From the NCBI GenBank assembly GCA_022449705.1, contig JAKURS010000015.1:1-17459 (forward strand): DNA of 17,459 nucleotides, given 5' to 3'. The position numbers and the translations under genes are program-made. The DNA is from Candidatus Poseidoniia archaeon (GTDB taxonomy: Archaea; Thermoplasmatota; Poseidoniia; MGIII; CG-Epi1). Under the pieces are notes generated by a model that saw nothing but the letters and a program-made list of their open reading frames with translations, made no database searches and was not told the origin of the DNA. Below are positions 1 to 7,913 of the stretch, piece after piece; position 1 is the stretch's first letter; every line of letters begins with the position of its first letter.

Positions 1-2
1 AC

Positions 3-751
3 GCGGCATTCGCCGGCGCGAACTGGTGCCTGCTTGTCGGCAGCAAGCCGCGCGGCCCCGGTATGGAGCGGGCCGACCTGCTGCAGGAGAATGGCCGCAT
101 CTTCGTTGGCCAGGGGCAGAGCATTGACGCGCACACGGCCGACGACTGCCGCATCGTCGTGGTCGGGAATCCATGCAATACCAACTGCATGATTGCCGCC
201 GTACAGGGCTCGCGGCTCGGGCCGGAGCGCTACACGGCCATGATGCGGCTCGACCAGAACCGCGCCACGGCGCTGCTGGCGCAGAAGGCGGGCGTTGCCG
301 TCGGGGACGTGAGCGACGTGGTGGTCTATGGCAACCACAGCTCCACTATGTATCCCGACGCTGCCAACGCACGCATTGCCGGCCTGCCTGCGCCCGAGGT
401 GGTTGCCGATGGTGACTGGCTGCGCGGCGAGTTCCTCGAGACCGTAGGCCAGCGCGGTGCCGCAATCATTGCCGCGCGCGGCCTCTCGAGCGCCGCCTCG
501 GCCGCCAATGCGCTGATTGACAACGTCCAGGCACTCAACACGCCGGGTGATACGGTCCACGGTCTGGCGGTCTGCTCCCACGGCGAGTACGGGATGCCGC
601 AGGGTGTCTGGGCCGGACTTCCAGTACGCACCACCGCCCCGGGCGTCTTCGCAGTCTTCGAAGGTATTGAGCACGACGCTTTTGCCCGCGACGCGCTGGA
701 GAAAACGGGCGCTGAGCTGGCGCACGAGCGCGAGCTTGTGGCTGATTTTCT

Positions 752-755
<4 letters not shown>
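3..755 (+). CDS. mdh: Malate dehydrogenase (NAD-dependent), 5'-truncated by the window edge
   Basis: Interconverts malate and oxaloacetate with NAD(H) in the cytosol. The reading frame is open from base 3, giving 250 residues. The family is about 325-330, so roughly the first 75-80 residues (most of the Rossmann NAD-binding half) lie upstream. Visible signatures are the GAKPRGPGMER-like loop (here GSKPRGPGMER), the cofactor-contact motif VVGNPCNTN, the RLDQNRA stretch carrying substrate-binding Arg and Asp, and GNHSSTMYPD with the catalytic His. This is the group that includes cytosolic and many bacterial malate dehydrogenases, rather than the lactate dehydrogenase-like archaeal group (family knowledge). 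It converges on pckA, and the two stop codons share four bases (TTAA). The enzyme supplies or drains the oxaloacetate that PEP carboxykinase uses. The internal ATG at 63 is not the true start because conserved family sequence continues upstream of it. Confidence 0.93.
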
Positions 756-2320
<1,565 letters not shown>

Positions 2321-2341
2321 GGCGGCGGCACCAGAGCGTGC

Positions 2342-2350
2342 ATTAAATAG
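2342..2350. promoter_or_regulatory. Bidirectional TATA-like element, pckA / tRNA-Val
   Basis: The AT-rich word attaaatag (read ctatttaat on the other strand) stands alone in very GC-rich sequence. Its centre is 26 nt from the pckA ATG on the minus strand, as expected for a leaderless transcript. It is about 37 nt before the 5' end of the first tRNA-Val on the plus strand, which would give a short tRNA leader. Use for pckA is well supported by spacing; use for the tRNA is inference. Confidence 0.55.
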
Positions 2351-2382
2351 TTGGGCGTCCCGTCGGGCGGGCGTTTATCAGC

Positions 2383-2458
2383 GGGCCGGTGGTCTAGGGG
2401 TTATGACGTCGCCCTTACAAGGTGAAGGCCGGCGGTTCAAATCCTGCCGGGCCCACCA
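2383..2458 (+). tRNA. tRNA-Val (anticodon UAC), with stem mismatches; possibly degenerate
   Basis: The mature part is 2383-2455 and an encoded CCA follows at 2456-2458. The anticodon loop CTTACAA (2414-2420) gives anticodon UAC, closed by TCGCC/GGTGA with one G-U pair. The D arm (GTCT/TGAC) and T loop TTCAAAT are canonical. The acceptor stem has one mismatch (G6 against G67). The T stem pairs GGCGG with CCTGC, leaving two central mismatches; bulging T63 would restore a T stem but shortens the acceptor side to six bases. The 3' terminal CGGGCCCACCA is identical to that of the second tRNA-Val at 2612-2688. It may be a tolerated variant, a decaying duplicate or an assembly error. The identity as tRNA-Val is clear; its function is uncertain. 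Confidence 0.75.
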
Positions 2459-2611
2459 GGGCCTATAGGATAGAGAATGCCAGAATTGCTGGCGTTTGCG
2501 TCCGGCTTCGTCGGTTTACTCCCTATTGTTTCCGTAATGATGGAAAAAGATTGAAACTTTTGACCGGTAGCTTGCGCGTCGGATAGAGCGTTGCAGTTCC
2601 GGAGAATTAAA
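2459..2611. other. 153-bp spacer between the two inverted tRNA-Val genes
   Basis: No convincing gene is seen. The spacer is less GC-rich than its surroundings. It holds three small hairpins: GCCAG/CTGGC at 2479-2493 with a 5-nt loop, TTTCC/GGAAA at 2529-2546, and AAAAG/CTTTT overlapping the latter. The first lies just downstream of the first tRNA and may help transcript 3'-end formation, but none is followed by a clear T-run. No integrase or direct repeat marks an integration site. Confidence 0.4.
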
Positions 2612-2688
2612 TGGTGGGCCCGGGCGGATTCGAACCGCCGATCTCTGCCTTGTAAAGGCAGCGTCATAACCAACTAGACCACGGGCCC
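2612..2688 (-). tRNA. tRNA-Val (anticodon UAC)
   Basis: Read on the minus strand, this is a well-formed tRNA: acceptor stem GGGCCCG/CGGGCCC (7 perfect pairs), anticodon stem CTGCC/GGCAG (5 perfect pairs) around the loop TTTACAA, giving anticodon UAC, T loop TTCGAAT closed by CGGCGG/CCGCCC-type pairing, and a genomically encoded CCA at 2612-2614. There is no intron. A TATA-like element (ttataaga, 2711-2718) lies about 26 nt upstream of the 5' end. It has the same anticodon as the tRNA at 2383 and faces it tail to tail, so one of the two is redundant or diverging. This copy is the structurally sound one. Confidence 0.95.
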
Positions 2689-2710
2689 GCAGGGCCGACC
2701 TGATGCTGGA

Positions 2711-2718
2711 TTATAAGA
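2711..2718 (-). promoter_or_regulatory. TATA-like box of the second tRNA-Val
   Basis: The plus-strand word ttataaga (tcttataa on the minus strand) is centred about 26 nt before the tRNA 5' end at 2688. This is the normal archaeal TATA-to-start distance. Confidence 0.6.
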
Positions 2719-2740
2719 AAACGCCGTCGTTGCCGGGGTG

Positions 2741-2748
2741 TTTTTATC
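2741..2748 (+). promoter_or_regulatory. TATA-like box of ksgA
   Basis: The word tttttatc is centred about 25-26 nt upstream of the ksgA ATG at 2770. This implies transcription starting at or next to the start codon (leaderless mRNA). No Shine-Dalgarno motif precedes the ATG. Confidence 0.6.
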
Positions 2749-2769
2749 AGCTTCCGTGTTCAGCGCCGA

Positions 2770-3519
2770 ATGTCTCATTCTTCCCCCCGCCGCCGCAAGG
2801 CGCTGGGGCAGCATTTCCTGGTGGACAACAACATCGCCGACCGCATCGTCGCTGCCGCCGAAATCGCTCCGGGCGAGCGCATCCTCGAAATCGGCCCCGG
2901 CCGCGGCGTCCTGACCGAGCGGCTTGCGCCGCTCGGCAAGCTGGTCGCGGTCGAGAAGGACCGCTGGCTGGCGGCAGTGCTGCGGCAGCGGTTCGGCGAC
3001 GAACTGACTCTCATTGAGGGTGACGCGCTAGACGTGGATTTGCCGCAGGTGGACGTTGTCGTCGCCAACCTGCCCTACGCCATCTCGTCGCCGCTGCTGT
3101 TCCGCCTCTTCGACGTCGAGTGGGGGCGGGCGGTGTTAATGTTCCAGGAAGAGTTTGCCCGCCGGCTCGCCGCCTCCCCCGGGAGCAAGGCGTATGGTCG
3201 CCTGTCAGTGATGGCACAGCACCACGTCGCCTGCCGCAAGCTGTTCCGCGTCTCGCGCACCGCGTTCCTGCCGCAGCCGCGGGTGCACTCGCTGGTGGTG
3301 CGTCTCGAGCGGCGTGCGCCGGATTACGAAGTCCGCGACTTCGGCACCTTCGAACGCGTCGTCGCGACGCTTTTCCAGCACCGCCGCAAGACCATTCGCA
3401 ACGCGCTGCGCCTCGAGTTCCCAGCTGACGCGGTGGAGCGGCTGCCGCACCTGCAAAAGCGTGGCGAAGTGCTGGCGCCGGCGCAGATGGCGGCGCTGGC
3501 GGATTTGCTTTCGGGTTAG
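2770..3519 (+). CDS. ksgA: 16S rRNA dimethyladenosine transferase (RsmA/KsgA/Dim1)
   Basis: Dimethylates two adjacent adenosines in the 3'-terminal hairpin of 16S rRNA using S-adenosylmethionine, a late check in small-subunit assembly. The 249 residues show KALGQHFL (10-17), the SAM-binding glycine motif EIGPGRG (40-46), the acidic ribose contact AVEKD (60-64) and the catalytic NLPY motif (100-103), followed by the RsmA-type C-terminal domain with FLPQPRVHS. The ATG at 2770 sits about 26 nt after a TATA-like element, so the start is well placed. In many euryarchaea ksgA follows the pus10/rpl21e/rpoF/DUF655 cluster. Here that cluster is about 11 kb away and ends against a convergent lipoprotein, and ksgA stands alone as a monocistron. 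It converges on the SCP2 gene with a 5-bp gap. Confidence 0.97.
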   Translation: MSHSSPRRRKALGQHFLVDNNIADRIVAAAEIAPGERILEIGPGRGVLTERLAPLGKLVAVEKDRWLAAVLRQRFGDELTLIEGDALDVDLPQVDVVVANLPYAISSPLLFRLFDVEWGRAVLMFQEEFARRLAASPGSKAYGRLSVMAQHHVACRKLFRVSRTAFLPQPRVHSLVVRLERRAPDYEVRDFGTFERVVATLFQHRRKTIRNALRLEFPADAVERLPHLQKRGEVLAPAQMAALADLLSG

Positions 3520-3524
3520 TACAA

Positions 3525-3866
3525 TCAGAAAAACTTCTTCATCATCAGCAAATCACGGAAACTCGCCTTCACCTTAAGGTCGCCTTTGACGTAGGCCTTG
3601 ATGGGTGACAGCTCCCGCTTCAGCAACGCCAGTAGGGTTTCGCTACTGGCCTTGACGACCACGTCGGCACCGCTCGAATCACCTTCGCCGAACTGCGTCA
3701 GGCTGCCACCCTCCAGCCGCGCGATGAGCGCGGGTCCGTCAGTGATGACGATAGCAACAGTGCGGTCCTTGCCCTTGACCATCTTCGCGAAGCCCTCGTC
3801 ATCGGCCAGGCGCGTGTTGAACAAGGCCGCCTTGGCCTGCAGTCCTTCCAGCAGTTCAGCCATCAT
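3525..3866 (-). CDS. SCP2 sterol-binding-domain protein, single domain
   Basis: A 113-residue protein made almost wholly of an SCP2 (sterol carrier protein 2) fold: an N-terminal helix, then VAIVITDGPALIARLEGG strands, a central GADVVVKAS strand/turn typical of the family, and the closing AYVKGDLKVKASFRDLL region. SCP2 domains form a hydrophobic tunnel for lipids or acyl chains; the ligand here is unknown. Two start codons stand in tandem (ATG at 3866 and ATG at 3863), with GGAG just before them; I give the longer. It overlaps the end of rnhB by 11 bp (8 bp with the shorter start), so translation is probably coupled. It is the last gene of the pheT-priS-rnhB operon. A lipid-binding protein has no obvious tie to primer synthesis or removal. 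Confidence 0.85.
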   Translation of the reverse strand: MMAELLEGLQAKAALFNTRLADDEGFAKMVKGKDRTVAIVITDGPALIARLEGGSLTQFGEGDSSGADVVVKASSETLLALLKRELSPIKAYVKGDLKVKASFRDLLMMKKFF

Positions 3867-4539
3867 TTTCTCCGAAGTCGTCCAGGGTCACCCGCGGCTC
3901 GAGCCGCTCGAGCGTCTTCCAGCTCTTGCGGGTCCCAGGAGGCCACTTCCCGTGCTCACGCCGGTATTCCTTCAAAAACGTGGTGGTCAGCTCGTCGGAT
4001 GGGTAACCACTGCCGCATTCGCTCAGCTCCTCGCGCAGCCGTGCCATCGCCGCTTCACGCGCCTCTTTGGCCAGGATTGACGCTGCCGCGACGACCGGGA
4101 TATTCTGGTCGGCTTTCGTTTGCGCGATGACCTGACAGTCCAAGCCGGGCGGTAGGTGGCCCTTGATTCGGGCTCCAACTTTTTCACCATCCAGCTCAGG
4201 CGAATCGACGAACGCCACCGTCGGCGCCAGCTGCGCAATCAGCCGTGCGAAAGCGCGCTCTTCGAGCCGGTTCAGCCCCCCTTCGGCGACCCAGCGGTCA
4301 ATCGTCACCGGCTCGATAAGTTCCACGGCACATTCGCAGCTCTGCCGGATGGCGGCGGCCAGTTCGCGCCGCCGTCGCGGCGAGAGCTGTTTGGAGTCGC
4401 GCACACCGAGCTTGCGCAGCGCCTCCTCATCATCGGTCACGACAATCGCGACCGCCATCGGTCCCAGCACCGGTCCGCGCCCCGCCTCGTCGAGCCCGGC
4501 GACCAGCCCCGGCGCTGCCTTGCCCGCATCGTCGCTCAT
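3856..4539 (-). CDS. rnhB: Ribonuclease HII
   Basis: Cuts the RNA strand of RNA-DNA hybrids, including single ribonucleotides in DNA and primer RNA. The 227 residues match the family size. Seen directly are LVAGLDEAGRGPVLGPM (12-28) with catalytic Asp17 and Glu18, RDSKQLSP (47-54), an Asp in VDSPELD (about 112), and KADQNIPVVAAASILAKEARE (from about 142) with the fourth acidic residue near 144; SGYPSDE follows as in archaeal RNase HII. The start ATG overlaps the priS stop (ATGA), and the stop lies inside the SCP2 start region, so it is fully embedded in an operon. Pairing with primase makes sense, since one enzyme lays RNA primers and the other removes RNA from DNA. Confidence 0.97.
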   Translation of the reverse strand: MSDDAGKAAPGLVAGLDEAGRGPVLGPMAVAIVVTDDEEALRKLGVRDSKQLSPRRRRELAAAIRQSCECAVELIEPVTIDRWVAEGGLNRLEERAFARLIAQLAPTVAFVDSPELDGEKVGARIKGHLPPGLDCQVIAQTKADQNIPVVAAASILAKEAREAAMARLREELSECGSGYPSDELTTTFLKEYRREHGKWPPGTRKSWKTLERLEPRVTLDDFGENDG

Positions 4540-5747
4540 GCCTCAATCTCCAGCGTCGCAAAGCCGCGTGCCATGAAGTAAGCGCCCTGCGCCGCGGGCA
4601 GTTCGGCGACTTCGTCCGGCTTCAGGCTGGCTACATCGCCCATCGCGACCGGGTGTCCAGCGACGCAGCGTACCTTCACCGGTGCGTCGCCCAGGGCAAT
4701 TGCCTGCCGGTAGGGGTCGAAGTCGCGCAGCTCGTCAAGCGTCACACTCCGCGCCAGCAGGCCTGTGCCGCCGTGGAGCGTCCCCGGCAACCGAATGAGC
4801 CGGTGCAGGTCGCCCGTCACCGGCTCGTCGGCGTACACGGCGCACGCGCTGAGCGCCGCGTCGCGCAGCGCGATTTGCATGTGGCGCGGCAGCGCGTCGA
4901 AAACTTCCTGCGGCGTGCCGTCGAGTTTCACGTTTTTTGCCGCTCCTGTTTTTATTCGTTGCAGCGACTCCAGCCGCGCCAGCCTTTCGTCCGCCGGCAG
5001 CGCTTGCGCTTCCTCCAGCCACGCGCTTGTGAAGCGCGCGACGCGCCCCTGCCACCCCGGCGCATCGGTCGCGGGCAGCCGCAGCTCGCCCGTCGAGTAT
5101 CGCTTGTCGCCATATTTTCGTGTGTGCCCTGCGTCGACCAGCAACCGTTCTCTGTCGGCATCGAGCCCGGTCAGGTAGTCGGCCAGCTCGCGCCGCGCCC
5201 CCGACGGCAGCTCGAGCACTGCCGGCGTACGCACGTGCACGTGGTAGCCGCGGCCGCCGCTGAAGACCAGTTGCAGGTCTCCCGCGTCGAGCCCTAGGTC
5301 TCCGAGCAGGAAGTCCTCGACCAGCTGCACCGCCTGTTCGCGGATGATTTCCATCAGTGCGCCGAACGTGGTTTCGCCTCGCTTGAGCAGCTCCATCTCC
5401 GGCAGGTGGTCGGCGTCCAGGTCGAAAATCAGATCGGCCGCCTGCCAATGCTTTTCGTCCATCCTGCCGGCCGACGGGTGCGTGTAATACGCCACGGAGT
5501 GGTAGACATGCATTGGCGCTTCGCGCGCCAGCCGCGCCTGCAGCTCGCCCTCGCTCTGGAATGCCAAGTGGCGCTGCATTAGCCTGCCGCCCCAGCCGAA
5601 CATCCCCCATTCGCGTGCGGTGAACCGCGGCGGTAATTCCGGTTCGGCCCGTGTGTAGAACTCGCGGAAGCGCTTCTGCAGCCATTCACGCGTGTAGCGC
5701 AGCGGCAGGCTCGCCTTGTGCTTCGCGATATCCTCTTTCAGGCTCAT
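4536..5747 (-). CDS. priS: DNA primase small (catalytic) subunit PriS
   Basis: Catalytic half of the archaeal/eukaryotic-type primase PriSL, which synthesises primers at the fork. The frame is open upstream to 5831, but the start is taken at 5747 (MSLKED). There the ATG overlaps the stop of the preceding gene as ATGA, the extra 28 residues look like translated upstream coding sequence, and homology-like sequence begins at this Met. That gives 403 residues. Motifs are the metal-binding FDLDAD (108-113), SGGRGYHVHV (163-172, nucleotide-binding) and TGDLHRLIRLPGTLHGGTG (311-329) carrying the third acidic residue and the basic triphosphate contacts. No cysteine occurs before residue 302, so the zinc knob known from some archaeal PriS proteins seems absent (inference). 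The large subunit PriL is not in this window. Confidence 0.95.
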   Translation of the reverse strand: MSLKEDIAKHKASLPLRYTREWLQKRFREFYTRAEPELPPRFTAREWGMFGWGGRLMQRHLAFQSEGELQARLAREAPMHVYHSVAYYTHPSAGRMDEKHWQAADLIFDLDADHLPEMELLKRGETTFGALMEIIREQAVQLVEDFLLGDLGLDAGDLQLVFSGGRGYHVHVRTPAVLELPSGARRELADYLTGLDADRERLLVDAGHTRKYGDKRYSTGELRLPATDAPGWQGRVARFTSAWLEEAQALPADERLARLESLQRIKTGAAKNVKLDGTPQEVFDALPRHMQIALRDAALSACAVYADEPVTGDLHRLIRLPGTLHGGTGLLARSVTLDELRDFDPYRQAIALGDAPVKVRCVAGHPVAMGDVASLKPDEVAELPAAQGAYFMARGFATLEIEA

Positions 5748-6139
5748 GCCAGCGCCGCCTTCCACTTCCTTCGTGCGCCACGTACGGTCAGCAATCCTAC
5801 ACGCAGCCGCTGACCGAGCGTGAACTCCCACGGCGGCCGCGGCAGCCCGTCGGAGAACGCGGCGAGCAGCTCGTGTTGCGCGTCCGTGTCGCCCCTGATT
5901 TCGAGCCAGGTGACGTTGCCGCTGCTGCCGGGTGTCTCGGCCCAGAGCTCCAGTGTAAGTTCACCGTGCGGGATTTCGTAACGGAACAGGTGCGCCGCGC
6001 GCTGGAACGGGATGACCAGCGCCACCTGAGTGAAGGTCCGGACGTCGTCGCTGCGCGTGTATTCCCACTCCAGTCGCTCGAGCGTCGCGCGCAGTGCGGT
6101 GGCTGCCGAGCGCGGTTCGAAGCAGACCGGCAGCTTCAC
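5744..6139 (-). CDS. Unrecognised 131-residue protein between pheT and priS
   Basis: I do not recognise this protein. The start is the GTG at 6139, which overlaps the pheT stop as GTGA; the end overlaps the priS start as ATGA. With 4-bp overlaps on both sides the gene is firmly part of the operon and almost certainly translated by coupling. The frame stays open far upstream, but that sequence is a shadow of pheT. The protein begins MKLPVCFEPRSAATAL and then has alternating hydrophobic strands (ALVIPF, LTLELWAE, VTWLEIRGD) with two short helices, ending in a basic tail (VRGARRKWKAALA). There are no metal-binding cysteines, signal peptide or membrane segment. A small alpha/beta cytosolic protein is likely. 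Function by neighbourhood could be in translation, replication or RNA handling; nothing in the residues decides this. Confidence 0.8.
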   Translation of the reverse strand: MKLPVCFEPRSAATALRATLERLEWEYTRSDDVRTFTQVALVIPFQRAAHLFRYEIPHGELTLELWAETPGSSGNVTWLEIRGDTDAQHELLAAFSDGLPRPPWEFTLGQRLRVGLLTVRGARRKWKAALA

Positions 6140-7740
6140 CACAGCACTTCGCCGCCAATGGCGGGATACCCCAGCTCGCAGCCTTCCAGCACGCGCGGGT
6201 GTATTTCGCCGAACACCAGCGCGTCGCCCAGCGACGCGCAGCGACCGGCGATGAACATTCCGTCCTCGATTGGCTGTGCATCGCCCTCTAGGCCGAGCCT
6301 CTGTGCGACCGCCTGCGCGGTGGCACGTGCTTTGGAAAAGGGGGCGCGGCTGTTCAGCTCGACCCAGCCCAGCGCCAGCCGGTTGGCGTGGTGGCGCACA
6401 ACCCAGCCTACCTCGAAGATGCGCTGCGGCAGCTCGTGGTGCCGGTTGGTGCGCAGCAGCTCCAGCAGGCCGGGCAGCAGCGCCGGTCGCAGCAAGTGGT
6501 ATTCCTCGCCGACCGGGTTGGCGACGTGCGCCTCGCCTGCCGGCTCGCGCTGCGGCAGCTCGTGCTGGGCGCGCGCGGAGCTCAACGTGAGCGAAACCAC
6601 TTCCTGGAATCCAAGCCCGAGCAGTGCTTCGCGGCACTCCCTCTCGCGCGGCCGCGAAGCGGTCTCCATGCCGAAGGTGGCGAGTCGCGGCAGGTGTTCC
6701 GGCAGTTTCTCGTATTCGAGCCCGATAGCCAGCTCTTCCAGCAAATCCACGGGATGCAGCAGGTCCGCCCGCCAGGCAGGCACCTGTACTACCCACTCGT
6801 CATTGCGCAGCTCCGGCTCGAGTCCGCAGCGTCGGAACGCGCGGCGCACCTGCTCGGCGCCCGGATCCCAGCCGAGCAGCCGCGTCAGGTAGGCATGGCC
6901 GGCGCGGTGCTCGCGCGGCGTCATGTCGGGGACGATATGCTTCTCGCTCGGGTAGCGGATTTCCAGCGCCTCGGCACTGCCGCCGCGTTCGACGAGCGCG
7001 GCAGTGACGATATTGAGACAGGTCTCCACGGCCTGGCGGTCCAGCCCCTGCACGTCAATCAGCACGTCGGTCGTATCCTCCGAAAGCGCGGTCAGCTGGC
7101 CGTTGATAATTGGCGGCATCGAGAGCACTTGCTCCCGCGAATCGACAATCAACGGGTAGCGTTTTTCGCCTTCCAGAATGTGTGCATACTCTATGCCCTT
7201 AGGGTGTTCCTGCAATATTTCCTCAGGCGTCATCGGTTCGTCGCAACCGAGCGGGACGAAGGCTGGCTCATGCAGCGGGCAGGCATAGAAGCGGAACGGT
7301 GGTTCAAGTGGCTTCAAGTCGTGGATGCCGATGGACGCCTTGCGCCGCCGCCTCCCCGTCGTGACGTGCAGTTTCTCCTGCAGCTCCATCAGTGACCGCA
7401 GTGCAACGTCGTCGAGCGAGACTCCACGGACGATGCCGCCCAGGAACCAGGGGCGGATATCGGTGATGCTCGGCTCGACCGATAGCCACGTCCTGGGCTT
7501 GGCGACCGAGCAGCGCGTCAGCCCCGGCGCCTGCCCCGTGAAGGCTCGCAGTGCGCGCGCGATGCCTTCGGTCGAGAGCAGATCGGGCCGGTCAGGGAAG
7601 AATTCGATGACTGCTTCGTCGTCGCCAATCTCGTCCAGGTCAGCGCCCAGCAGTGGAATGGCCTCACGCAGCTCGGCGGGCGAGAGCGGCTGCGGCAGCA
7701 GCCGGTTCAGGTCCGTCAGGTCAATGGTGATGACCGGCAT
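6136..7740 (-). CDS. pheT: Phenylalanyl-tRNA synthetase beta subunit
   Basis: Beta chain of the alpha2/beta2 enzyme that charges tRNA-Phe. With the start at 7740 it has 534 residues, typical of the shorter archaeal/eukaryotic beta subunit that lacks the bacterial EMAP-like N-terminal and C-terminal anticodon domains. It opens with an N-terminal B1 domain (MPVITIDLTDLNRLL, then VIEFFPDRPDLLSTEGIARALR), has the B3/4 region around EGEKRYPLIVDSREQVLSMPPIING, and ends in the catalytic-like fold (NPVGEEYHLLRPALLPGLLELLRTN in two pieces, then RIFEVGWVV). An in-frame GTG at 7752 exists, but the ATG at 7740 lies 26 nt from a TTTAAG element and after GGAG, so I prefer it. It is the first gene of the long overlapping operon that runs through priS. 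The alpha subunit PheS is not in the window. Confidence 0.95.
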   Translation of the reverse strand: MPVITIDLTDLNRLLPQPLSPAELREAIPLLGADLDEIGDDEAVIEFFPDRPDLLSTEGIARALRAFTGQAPGLTRCSVAKPRTWLSVEPSITDIRPWFLGGIVRGVSLDDVALRSLMELQEKLHVTTGRRRRKASIGIHDLKPLEPPFRFYACPLHEPAFVPLGCDEPMTPEEILQEHPKGIEYAHILEGEKRYPLIVDSREQVLSMPPIINGQLTALSEDTTDVLIDVQGLDRQAVETCLNIVTAALVERGGSAEALEIRYPSEKHIVPDMTPREHRAGHAYLTRLLGWDPGAEQVRRAFRRCGLEPELRNDEWVVQVPAWRADLLHPVDLLEELAIGLEYEKLPEHLPRLATFGMETASRPRERECREALLGLGFQEVVSLTLSSARAQHELPQREPAGEAHVANPVGEEYHLLRPALLPGLLELLRTNRHHELPQRIFEVGWVVRHHANRLALGWVELNSRAPFSKARATAQAVAQRLGLEGDAQPIEDGMFIAGRCASLGDALVFGEIHPRVLEGCELGYPAIGGEVLW

Positions 7741-7763
7741 CAGGGGAACCACTCCTGCGGGGC

Positions 7764-7769
7764 TTTAAG
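7764..7769 (-). promoter_or_regulatory. Possible TATA-like box before pheT
   Basis: The plus-strand tttaag (cttaaa on the minus strand) is centred 26 nt from the pheT ATG at 7740 and lies just after the eL41 stop codon. pheT could have its own promoter or be read from the eL41 promoter; the sequence alone does not decide. Confidence 0.4.
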
Positions 7770-7771
7770 CG

Positions 7772-7876
7772 CTACTTGTTGCGGCGGCGTTCGCGCTTGC
7801 GGCGGCGCATTTTCTTCTTGCGCCACTTCCAGCGCTGCTGGCCCTTCTTCTTCCAGACGCGGGAGCTCCGTTTCAT
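7772..7876 (-). CDS. rpl41e: Ribosomal protein eL41 (34 residues)
   Basis: This gene is shorter than the usual ORF size cut-off. Read on the minus strand it encodes MKRSSRVWKKKGQQ followed by RWKWRKKKMRRRKRERRRNK and a TAG stop. The second part matches the known pattern of eL41, a single very basic helix (family proteins are about 25 residues with a WRKKRMRRLKRKRRKMR-like core) that bridges the two ribosomal subunits in eukaryotes and some archaea. The extra dozen N-terminal residues are longer than the family. It sits between the zinc-ribbon gene and pheT on the same strand, with a ttttaatag TATA-like element about 32 nt upstream. Codon use matches neighbouring GC-rich genes, which argues against a chance basic ORF. 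Confidence 0.85.
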   Translation of the reverse strand: MKRSSRVWKKKGQQRWKWRKKKMRRRKRERRRNK

Positions 7877-7903
7877 GCGTAGGCGGGGCCGGACCCAGCC
7901 TCC

Positions 7904-7912
7904 CTATTAAAA
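7904..7912 (-). promoter_or_regulatory. TATA-like element upstream of eL41
   Basis: The plus-strand word ctattaaaa (ttttaatag on the minus strand) is centred about 32 nt before the eL41 ATG, giving a leader of only a few bases. It lies immediately after the stop codon of the upstream zinc-ribbon gene. Confidence 0.5.
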
Positions 7913-7913
7913 G

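Noticed and set aside
2549..2557. GATTGAAAC, similar to the 3' end of some CRISPR repeats
   Set aside because: It occurs singly; there are no spaced repeats and no cas genes in the window.
2534..2580. C/D box guide RNA between the tRNA genes
   Set aside because: A TGATGG-like C box is present at 2538-2543, but no matching D, C' and D' set at proper spacing was found.
2383..2688. Integrated element using tRNA-Val as attachment site
   Set aside because: Only about 150 bp lies between the two 3' ends, they are inverted and not direct repeats, and there is no integrase.
5748..5831. N-terminal extension of priS
   Set aside because: It overlaps the preceding gene in another frame; the ATGA overlap and family-like sequence place the start at 5747.
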